The notes beneath the pieces are model-generated. The model was given only the letters and a program-made list of their open reading frames with translations, had not been told where the DNA came from and ran no database searches. A stretch of DNA of 64,000 bases from Liolophura sinensis (taxonomy: Eukaryota; Mollusca; Polyplacophora; Chitonida; Chitonidae), in NCBI RefSeq assembly GCF_032854445.1, contig NC_088300.1, positions 42,066,458 through 42,130,457 of the forward strand, written 5' to 3'. Positions 38,901-50,900 of this stretch are shown one piece after another. The stretch's first letter is position 1. Each line of letters opens with the position of its first letter. The position numbers and the translations under genes were made by a program.

Positions 38901-41900
38901 GTTTAGGGTGCCACCACAGCACACAGTTTAGGGTGCCACCACAGCACACTAACTCAGGAGACTCTCACCAATGCTGTCACCCAGTTTTCTCCCAGTGGAA
39001 TAGAGCCAGATCCTAACCATCAATCCTACGCCTGTTATGTATGCAGGATACACTGACGGTCAGCCCATGGTCACCGTACGACATGGCGACCATGCACCTT
39101 CAAACGCCTACCGTGATGTGATCCTCAGGGCATCGTACGAGGATCCTCGGTGGTGGACTGTCATCCCATGATCATCAAATGGTTTTAACACTAAATACGG
39201 ACCGATTTGCTGTAAAATGTCATGTCTGTTATGAACACACTGATGGCTTGCAGCATATTTACTTGCACTTGGATTTCGCACAAAATTCGAGTTTTAATAG
39301 CTACTGTTTGTCCTACTGTTTTGGTCTGCCACCCACATACGCTGTTCTCTTGAGGACATGAAATTCAAGTTTGTGCCGGGCATCTCTAGTATACGATATT
39401 TTGTTTTAATATAAATTAATTTCACTATTTATTAAGTAACAAGCTACCAGGCATTTATGGTTGAGTTACGTGCCCATCAAATATTATATATGTGCAACAC
39501 ATTGCTTTCTTTGAAGTCTGGGCTGCACATGGCAGATCTGTTCAACCTTCTGTGGCTTATCAATAAATATATCACAGTTTCATGTTGGGTACACCATTAC
39601 GCAGGAATATTTGACTTTGTTGTGGGATGTGTGTTAGCCTGTGTGCTTTATGTACGCTTAAAAAACCTGTATTAAAAATGTGTATGTAATGAGTCATATT
39701 GGTACATCACACAAGGCCTACAATTTATAAAATTTAAACCACCGACATGCATAAAAGGTCAACATGTTAATTTCGAGTCCCTAAATTGTATTGATTTTAT
39801 CAGTTATTAATTTTTTATATGTACAAAAACGTGTTTATTATAAGTTTGCACTCTACGATCGCGGTCATATGTAGCCTTTATACACACGTGAACACATGCG
39901 ATGTAGGCCCCAGGTCTATATATATATATACGTATATGTATCCTAAATGTTGCAGGCTATAAAATGTATTACATATTTTGAGAATATTCCTGTACTTATC
40001 CATGTATAAATTCTGAAAATACACTAAAGAAAATAAAAATCAAAAAACCCGGAGATTTTTGGGGTATAAAAAGAAATCTGTTAGCACAATTCCAATCCAG
40101 TTTTTGCTGTTGCTGTAGAACTTTAGAATCATTTTAACAATTTAAACAGTACAGGTAAAGGTTTGGGCATTTAAGGCTTGAAACTTGATTGCACGAATGA
40201 TACAAGGCCTACAGTGTACGTCCGATGTCATTTACATCAAACTTGCAAGTGAATGAATGTCTTAAATGATACGCTGACCAAGGTCGCCACCATGCGCGAA
40301 CTGTCCGCAGACTGTCAGCCGACCCTTTGCGAATGGTAGGCAGAAGATGATGGCGTGTTTGATGCAGTTTATCCACCTTTTTGTTTCCTACACCCATCAA
40401 CTTAACACGATCATATGAGTGGAAAGAAATAATTATAATTAATTTCTATGCTCACTGTGAGGAAATACATGTATATTGCATTACATTTCTAAATTGCAAT
40501 ACTACTCATATTTACTAATTGGACAGTTTTTTTATTACATTATTTGATAGGTCTGATAGTTACTATGCCATTTCTACCAACCATCAATCAAGTAATGACA
40601 TACAGCCATAACTGCCATAACTGCCATAATTTTTCATATTACTATTATGAACAATTACAAAAGGCACCCTGTTGAAGATTACAGAGCATGTGTGTAGTGA
40701 TTTTATGATGACATTTGCACTGTACTCGATTATTCTCTTGTGACAGGGATGGTCAGTTTGGGGCCTGTTTTTACCCTGGCCCCGATGGACAAAACCCCTA
40801 GTATTTACTGTGCCAGGCCTGGGTCAAGGGATCTGGGAGGTGAGACTGGCTTATATGTACATATCCTCTAAATTTCTCCGTACGTTTTTTTACGCCCCTT
40901 GCAGGTGCAGTGGTGACCATGTTATTTTGCACATGTTTCAGGCATGTTGTGTATGGGAGTGTTTTGTGTGAGGTAGGTTTGGGTAGGTGTGGCTGGCGAA
41001 ATCTCAAGGTTAGAGCAAGATAACTTAGAATCCTGATTATGTAACTAGAGAGAAATTTTGTGCGATGTCTGTTTTCTTTTTTGTGATTTTCCATTTTTCA
41101 AGACTTTTTGACAGGAAAAATTGCCAGACTAGTCCACATTTTCCACAGTTTGAATGATTTTTATGGTCATCTAAAATTATAATGTAACAGTGCTTGTGTC
41201 AATAACTAGCTGCATGGTAAGATTCCTTCCTGTTGCAGGTGGACTACCATGGCACTGTTTTGAACACCCACCAGTTCAAACAACTGCTGGCTATCCCATC
41301 CTTCCCAGTCATCACTTTCAGGTCAGTAACAAAATAATTTAGAATTCTTTTTTTTTCTTTTTTTCTCCAATTTCATCCCTTCCATAATGCTGGATGTGAA
41401 ATATTCTTGAATATGGCATAAAACACCATCAAACAAATAAATATATTCTCTTCTGATTGCTGTTTTCCTTTTTGAATGCACCTGTAACTGGCAAGGATGA
41501 AATGATGCTTAGAAACAACTTTAACAACAGAGCACTAGCTGAGTATTGTTAGACTGGCCATTCGTATTTGGATGATGTGTGTTTAGCCTAAACTTGTGCC
41601 TGCCAGCTCTAACACATGTAGTTTAAGATAAGACATTCTTAGTAAGTTTTGCTTAATGCTCAGTGTAAGTGGATATGCCAAGTACAGACTGGGGATTGCG
41701 AAACCAATTTAGGCTTAAGTCAAAATTTCAATTAATAAACTTAGTATATTCCTTTTCTTTAATATTGATTTTCAATAACTTACCCAGAATCTGCATTATC
41801 AGGCAATATTTTGACCGCGCTGCATCAGAAATAACAACTTTAAATTGATTTGAAATTTAAGTGTGATATGATTTTAAGTGTGATCCCGGGGCCTGGTCAT

Positions 41901-44900
41901 GCATGTGTTATGTGCTGTGACTCGGTGTTAAGTCTGTGAATTAATTATGACTTCATGCTACATCAGCCATTTTTTAGCCATATAGCGGCAACTTCCGTTT
42001 ACGACAACCCCCATTCTTATAATGATTGACCCATCACGCCATCTTACCAGTTACATGTACATAAACTCACTTCTGTTGGGTACAAATGATGTACAGCAAA
42101 ATGAATGTCAACATTTAAAATTATCAACCCCAGATGAATGAGATTGGACGCCAGGTGGATGTGAAGACAAGGTTTGATCACTTCCCCCAGGGTTTCTCAA
42201 TTTCCTCCCTCATTGCTGATTGCATTGATGTAGATTTATTATTGCATTTGTAGAAAAGAGTAATGGAGTTTTTATTGCTCTGTTGTAGATCAATGGAGCT
42301 GAATCTGCCAGATAAGCTGGGCAGTGGTAAAGCCCAGTCCGTGTCCTTCCCCAAACTACACACTGTATGGTAAGTATAAATAAACATCTGTGTCACATGT
42401 TGTGTATTGATGTTCATTACTGTACATGACTTAATGTTTTGCCTGTTAGTTAATTTTGGCCTGGCCGAGCCCAAGATTACATATAGGGTGTACATATAGG
42501 GCCCAGGTTGAAACAGGATGGGAAGCATGCTTACAGGTGTTGTTAATAGCTAGTATCTCAACAAAACTCTACGGATTTATTTTCATCTGAAGGAACTCAT
42601 CGTGAAATGAAGTATTTCTGTTTACAAATATTATGGCAAGGCTTGACAGAGAATCTTCCATATGACCCCAGAATGAACGGAAAAGCTATTAAGCTGCATG
42701 ATTGCAACAGCAGTTGTAGTAATGGTATTGCTTTGACAACTTCCTGATAATTTACAAGTAGGTTGGCTCTTATGTCCAGGATTCTGAGTGCGTTAAGTTA
42801 TTCTACAACAAATTTTGGATCTAATTCTGTGCAGTTAAAACGGATGTGTGACATCCCAGTCCACATGTGTAAAGGTGAACACAAACAATGTATAAATGAA
42901 TGTATAACTTTATTTTCAGAGGGTAATTATGATGCAAATGTATGCATAGCTCTGTCAGTTCTCAAGAACTGTTCTCCCCAGAGGCCCTCTATATAATACA
43001 TTATCTTACAATGTTTACAGGAGAAAAGAAACACATTGACCTACATGTAACATAATATCAAAGAAATCATCAAATAATTAGATGCAGTTGAAAGCAAAAC
43101 AAATAGATTTACAGTAGTTTACATAAGTACAATCTCAAGACAGGGTACATGAAAGACTTTGGTTTTATTTCTTAATGTGCAGACTATCACGTGTAATAGC
43201 ATATTACAGTACAAACAAAATTTGCATATGGGGTAAAATTGGCTTCAAAGAACAGTTTTCTTAAGGCTCCAGCAGTCAGTAAAATGGCGATTATAAACTC
43301 AAAGTGCACTGGTGTTGAAGCACCTGCATCAAGTGCATAGAATAGACTGACTTCACAAACAAGGAAGCGTGAGTTTGTTTATTGAATTTGTCAACTGGGT
43401 ACGAAATCCCCGGACCACCCTTACTGGTATCCCGCGCTGCACAGTCAGTAAGAATGACCATCAGATGAAAGGATGCACTAAATCCTGGGGTGAAACTATA
43501 GGGCATTTAGTATACTTCTTATGAAATGTTAGTAGTGGAAATCTTAAAACATGGATTTTGTTTGAAATTGGCAACATGTAATTTTATACATGTAATCACA
43601 GCCACAGCTACTGTCTTTAGTGTGAATGTACATGGAAGGTAATTAGTGTAAGTGCCCATTCTGTGTATATGTATACATATACATTGTAACTTTCTTACTT
43701 TCAGTGATATGTACCTTTTCACCTGGTCTCAGAATGGTCTGTATGTCCTTGACCCTGTGGCAGTCAAGGTCATTACCTGGACGAAATACTCAGCAAGTGA
43801 GTCTATGCTAAAGGGTAGTTTTATGACTTTCCTTGTAATGAGATGTAATTTTAATAGAAAAAAAGTTTGTTGTGAACAGTATTAGTGTTACGTAGACATT
43901 CCACTTCTGTTTTTCTTCAGATAATTATCTGAAAGGTCCATCATTAAGTCATGAGTGATGAGTGAAAGGCTGTGTTGTTGGGTAAATATGCCAGTTTATA
44001 TTTATATGGTTTATGTTGCATGTTGCATGTTGCAGATGCAATAGATGTCAAGTGCTACAAGAATGAAGTGTACATATTTAGTGAGGGGACTGGCCAGGTG
44101 CAGAAGTTGTTGTTGTTGCCTGTATCACGATGCGTAGCTACCCTGATTGTAAAGGAGTACTGGTCACTAGCTGGTCAGCTATGTGGATACTTTAAACAGT
44201 TACTGGTGGAGGCTAAGTCTCGTCGCTACCTGCCGAGAAGTGTCCTGAATGACCTCTACCAACAGCTCCTGGCAGCTGACATGGGGGAGCTGGTTGACAA
44301 GGTCAAGGTCATTCTGTCTTCCATAGATTCGCTGCCGGACAGCTCGGGAGAGGAGGGAGTTGTGGGCATCGTCAGATTAGATTCAGGAATTTATCAGGTT
44401 AACGATGGTAGACGGCTTGATTCAGATGAGGAATCCTCCCATACTCCATCGGGCAGCCAGTCGCTGTCACGTAAATCTAGCACGTCTTCCTTACACACTA
44501 TGTTCAGCGAGCATTTCATAAACTTACCCTCAAAGAAGACAAGAGAGTTTAACTCTGCGGAACTTCAACATCTGGCAGGGTCAACCCTGACAGAAGGCTC
44601 ACAGAAGATAATGAGATCAGTGAGTCTCACTGAGCAGATCCTCATGAGCACTCAAGGTGATCAAACCTCTGAGGACAGTATGAATAATGTGGATGAGAAT
44701 ATGACTGTGGATAATGTCAGTAATGGCAGAAACTTAGCAGACTTACCAAAGTATAAATCAGAGGGCAATAGGAATGAGGCAGGTGCTGTGAGAAGTGTTG
44801 ATCAGACAGAAACTAGTGTTAACATTGATGATTTAAATCAAATGGATCCTAGATCTCCAGGAGTTTTAACAAATAACAAAGCTGCCTGTGATCGAGTGGA

Positions 44901-47900
44901 TCCTGGGTCTGCAGAAGTCTTGACAAATAACAAAGAAACCTCAGATCAAGTGGATCCTAGATCTCCAGGAGTTTTAACAGATAACAAAGCTGCCTGTGAT
45001 CGAGTGGATCCTGGGTCTGCAGAAGTCTTGACAAATAACAAAGAAGCTTCTGATCAAGTGGATCCTAGATCTCCAGGAGTTTTAACAAATAACAAAGCTG
45101 CCTGTGATCGAGTGGATCCTAGGTCTGCAGAAGTCTTGACAAATAACAAAGAAACTTCAGATGAAGTGGATCCTAGATCTCCAGGAGTTTTAACAAATAA
45201 CAAAGCTGCCTGTGATCGAGCGGATCCTAGGTCTGCAGAAGTCTCGACAAATAACAAAGATGCTGCTGATCAAGTGGATCCGAGATCCATTACAGTCGGA
45301 AATAAGAAAGAAGTGGATTCTAGATTTCCAGGACTTTTGACAAATAACCATGAAAATAAACAAGCTTCTCATGAAGTGGATCGAAAGGAAAATTTTGATC
45401 ATGGGGATGCTAGATCTTCAGGAGTCGTCACCGATACCAAGGAAATGTCTGATCAAGAAGATAGTAGATCTTCAGGACTCCTCACACATACAAGTGAAGA
45501 GGAGAAGCCTGCAGAGGTTGTACAGAAGAGAGAGGGATCCACGTCCAGCCTGTCGAGTAATGAACTGATAATGGACCAGATGTGCGCAGGTATGACCATC
45601 AGTAAATGCTGTCAAATGATTACATTGGTCATAAATGTCATATGGCCACAATAGAGTTGTGGCCTACTGTACAGCTAGGCTTTAGGCTGAAGCAAACATA
45701 AGTATGTCTTATTGCCACTGGGGGTAGGTTTAGGGCATAGTTAATGTAAGAATTTCAAAATATGGCTTAAAATTTTGCAGTGCCCTCTTCCCCCCACCCT
45801 CCAATAAACCATTTCCAATCACCCTGCTTTTCTGCGTTTATTACTTTATACAAAACAATTTACAAGTGAAGTTTGCGTGTGTCTTTCAGTTACTGATTGT
45901 TTAACAGTAAAGTTTCTGTGTTACCACTATATTCTTGTTGCTTACTTTTGAGCTGTTGGATTATATTGGGCTAAATCCTCGTTTTAGTGCCAGCAGTTCC
46001 TGTCGCCCTCAATGTGGGTAGGTCGGAGTCAGGTAAGAAGTCAGGGCGTAAGAAAAAGGCCTCCCTGCCAGTGATTCTCGGCCCAGGAGAAAAGGCCGAA
46101 AGCAAAGGTGAGCATGAAACAGGTTGTATATTTGTGTGCTGCATCCGTCATTGAACGTTGTAGTGTTGTAAAGCCGATCTCTGTATGGGTTCAATGGTTG
46201 TGTTACTCTTCTTTCTTCTTGTAAAATGAATTCACAGTTATATCTCCACTTTCAAATGTTGTGCTTTTGTGTGTGACTTCTTGTAGGGTAGGAATCTGGA
46301 GTTACTTATGATGAAAATTAATCGAGTTATGTCCCTTTGGCCTAGGTCGCCAGTGTAGTTTTGGTCAAGATGACGTAAATGTGCTGGAAAAGACCATTGT
46401 ATTGTTTGGTTTTTTTTGGGCTAAAAGTTGTGCACACTGTACATGTAATAAAGATTCATACTGACATGAAGATTGTTAGTGTTATTTCAACTTACGGTTT
46501 ATTTGGTTGTATACTTGTGAATTGCGAATTTCAAAAAATTTTTGTGTTTTGTATTATTTTGCACAAATGTGCTCCTTTCTACTGTAAAACAACACTAGGC
46601 TTTACCTGAATATTAGGTTGCTGTTTTATTGCTTATTCATAGGATACTGCATATCCTCAGTGTAGAAAACAAAGCACATGTAGTCCAGTGTGATGTATGT
46701 CTGTACCTGTACCTTCTGATCTAACATGTCGTTTTGCATTTCTTTGCTGCTCTGTTCTAATTCTGTTTGAAATTCTGTTACTTTGTATCCTTCTTTGTTG
46801 ACTTTTGTACTGTTTTATAACTGCATGTCACCTAACCTCTGTGCACGGCATGTCACTCTTACACAGGCCCACGGCGATCCCTGAGTAGCACAGGAGCAGG
46901 CAGAAAACAAAATTTTCGACGTAGAGGTAGTTTTAACAGATTTAAAAAATATACGTGTATCTTTATTACTAATATCCACTGGTTAATTTTCTTACGTTTT
47001 ATGTATTTCCTAGAGTTTGTTGCTATTCATTGACTGCCAATAAGAGTACAAGTTACTTGAAATTGAATTTATAAAATCAGATGAAATGAACACTTTAGAT
47101 GATGATTTGGGCTTTAAAAGATTAGTGTCCAGATTCATTATTTAGTCATAATCAGCTACCCCTGTATGTATTGTTAAATTGAGTGTAAAAAATATGTAAA
47201 AAGGGTACATTAATCAGAGTACTATGAGGCTTAAAGTCACTAGATAATGAGGCTGTTTTTGTGCATTTTTTCCTGAAACACTCGGTAGTCTCCGCTGTAT
47301 GATGTCATACAACTTCAACCTTCACAAGCTGCTTCGTGATTTAGTTCAGTGCTCAAAAAAGCTACAAGAGTGACAATAAGCATTTCAAATTTCTCCATGA
47401 AATAGTTCGCTGTTTTGCATACGTTTGTAGAATCAAGTCATTGAAGAACATTGGAGTTTGTTTTTTTTTCAACTTTCCTGATAATTTGGCCCTCAAGAAG
47501 GTGTGGATTTAAAGAACAAGAAGGAAGTATTTGTGCCTACCGAAAACAGCCCTATCTGCTCTCGCCAATTTACAGCTGAAAGCGGCGACAGAAATAGAGC
47601 AGCACCTGCACACAGTACTTACCATTAACTGAATACTGATAGATAGTAAATCTTTGTTCACTGCAACGCTGACCTGCACATCCAACATGCATTTATATTG
47701 TACCCTATTCGGAATGCCAAACATAACATGTTTCAGTAGTTGTCATCACATACAGGCCTGAATTTTAATCCCTGGGGTAATAGAAAAATATTATTTAACA
47801 GAAGGAAAGAACAGTAAATAAATATCAAATCTTAGAATGAACACGTGAAATGTACAGTGTATCACAGGGTAAAGCTATAGCTTACTTGTCCGTATATTGC

Positions 47901-50900
47901 CAGTGCGGTTGGAAAGACCTGGACAAAGATTAAATTCATTGTCTGAAAACTTGAAATCTGAAATCTGGCCAGAGATGTCAGTGTGATAAACCTGAACTTT
48001 AACACCGTCTACTACAGATTCAAATTAAAACAGCAGTGTACTGCTTGCTTCTGAGTAGATAGAATCTATCTCAAGAGTGACGTCGTTTTGATGCTAATTC
48101 CAGGTTGTTTAGGCCAGCTATGCTTGGGTTGGCCATCTAAGGCGTCACCAGTTGAGCTGTACCAGGCAGCCGGCTGGAGATCAGCTAGGGCAGTAAATGT
48201 ATTGTTTTGATGGATTTAAAGACATTATTACGTTTTGTCGGAATACCTTCCGGTAACTGTTTAATTTTTGGGCATTTGCCGTTATGGCCACTGGCTGAAT
48301 TTGGACACTAATCCTTTGAAGACCATTTTATGATATTTTACCTTGTACTTGTTGATATAAAAAGGTTGGGAAGTCGAACTTCATATATGTGTGGGAAAAT
48401 GGTGTATTTTAAAAACTAACTGAGAACTTTCCATGTGTTTGTTTTCAGCCATATCTGACCTTGGGCCCAGAGCATCTATCCAGGAAGCCATTATGGAGGT
48501 AGAGAAACAGGAATCAGTCTCTGCAGAACAGGCAGAAAGGACAGATAAATTGAACTTTGATCAGACAAATGCTGCATTACCCATGATGCAGTATTCCTCC
48601 TGGGCTATGCGATCCTCTAGCCCAATCAACAGCCAGGAATCGTCCCCTTCTCACAGTCCAGTGGTCCAGTCTTGGAATGGTTCAGCCAGTCCTACCAATA
48701 TAACAGGCCCCAGAACAGCCTTGAAATCAGTGAAAGAGAGGTAAATTTATCTGGCAGTCAGCAACCTGTGAAGGGTTGTATGTAACCCCTCCAAGGTGCC
48801 TGTTTTCCTCCCAGTATAATGCTGGCTGCAATCATATATGTGAAATATTCTTGAGTATGGTGTATCTGTTCAAAATTAACATGGTTACCCGTTTTTAGCA
48901 TGATGATGCTTTTCTCGCGTAAGGAAGTGAGGTATTTCGTTCAGTCGTGTACCAGTTGGTTTGTATGATAGCTGTCAATACCATATCTCAGTTTAATGGA
49001 TGTTTTATTTTTTATTAAACAGTTTGTCATCAAAATTTTCCTCAACCAAGAAAAACTTGATCAGAACAATAAGAGAGAAAAAGACCATGTTCGTGAGTCG
49101 AGATTCCAGTCCCGTGGGGAACGTGACTACAGAAAACATGCCTAACGAACAACAACAAAAATTCAATGGAATTGTAAGTCACTTTATGAGAGCAATTCTG
49201 CCCTACCTCGCATGTAAAGATATGTCGGGGATATCGCTAAAATTTAGTTACAACCCTTAGACTATCTGTTGAAACCAGTGTATTTATTGTTCAACTTTGT
49301 CCTTGGCAGTATTTTGTTATGTTGGAAATCAGTATGTTAACCCACATGGAAGAAAATAAAAGAAAAAACAGTTACAAAGAAGCTTCAAGATGAACTAAAA
49401 TCAATTGATTGTAAATACTGGTAAACATGATTTATTTTATTTATTTATTTGATTGGTGTTTTACGCCGTACTCAAGAATATTTCACTTATACGACGGTGG
49501 CCAGCATTATGATGGGTGAAAACCGGGCAGAGCCCGGGGGAAACCCACGGCTATCCACAGGTTGCTGGCAGAGGTAAACATGATGTATTGACTGATAACA
49601 CTTTTCGTTTAAATTAAAAGATACACGTATGAATTTGAGATTCATCTACATTAACCTCTTCTGAATTATGGCAGCTGTTAAATTCTTGGCTTTACCTCTA
49701 GGACAACAAGAGCTGTCTTCCTTTGTCATCCAAACAGCTACTCTTCATGAGGTTTATGTTTGGTTTAATTGCCAGTCATATGTATGGATTTATTTTGATT
49801 CAAGTGTAAGGGTGTTTCTTATGTCAAAATATATCATGAAGCAAGAATATCCATGATTTATCCCTTTTTTTTGGTCTACAAATCTAAGGCCCCTGGTGGC
49901 ACGAAGGTTGAGAGGAGCATAAGTCCGTTTGTGGAAGACAGAAGTTATGATGTAGCTGAGGAGTTGTCTCCCCTGTACAGGGCCACCTGCAAAGCCCAGG
50001 CACAGTTGAAGCATGCAGACACACTTCTTCAGCCATGCCCAATCCTGACAGTGTGGCTGCAGCAATTGCACCAGACCTTACAGCAGTTGCATAAAACACA
50101 GCAGAAGCATAGAGATGCACAGGCAAAGGCCAGAACAGAAGTTGAGGCTAAAGATGGAGATGTTAACAGGGATAGTCAGAATGCTGAAGAAACCACCCCA
50201 GATCTGTCCGATGCTCTGGCTTGTGATGCTGAACCCAAGATTTCAGGTGAAAATTGTGGACGGGTGGACAAAGATACCGATGAGACTTCTGAGGTGAGGC
50301 TTGATGAACAGGTGTGTAATGAAAAAGATGAAAAGGTGGACGGTGAATTAGACACAGACATACCTGACTCTAACCAACCTGTATCTCATGACGTTGATGT
50401 GATATCGGATACTCTGTCATCGTTACAAGTAAAGGATCCAGACTCGTTGTCAATTGACAGTGGTCACCCAGCAGTAGATGGCCAAAGTGAGGATGCAGGA
50501 AGTGACCTAGAGGCCAGGTTGTCCACTGACCAGGACGATGTCTCTGTAACTGCCCTTGATGTCCTTTCAGCTTCACAAATTGACCATGGTATCCCAGCAT
50601 CCTCTTGTTCCAGTGCCACAAGTGACAGCTTTGCAGAGTCACCACAGCCGTTTCAGGATCAATTCAAGACTAGCCGTGAGAATGATGCGAACATAACACT
50701 GCCAAAATTAAACTCGGAGAAACCAGAATTGATTGACGTTGATTGGATGAAGCAGTGCTACGTCTCTGATCCATTTAATGCCGGACTACGTTTCTCTGAG
50801 GACATTGGGTATTTAGCAAACATCTGCTTTGAGTTAGGACTACATGGGAGAGTGTCAGATTATATCCAGCCTCAGATTACTCCTGGGCTCAGCACAGAGA

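Noticed and set aside
37773-38949. CRISPR array or interstitial telomere
   Set aside because: The units are contiguous 25-mers with no unique spacers, and TTAGGG is only one part of each unit, so it is a minisatellite.
43921-43960. An extra HPS5 exon after the strong CTTCAG at 43920
   Set aside because: In the required phase it reaches a TGA within 14 codons, while splicing to 44036 keeps the conserved segment intact.
43972-45654. 560-codon plus-strand reading frame as an intronless gene
   Set aside because: Its first 21 codons and last 21 codons are intron. The rest is HPS5 exon 11, bounded by clear splice sites that match neighbouring exon phases.
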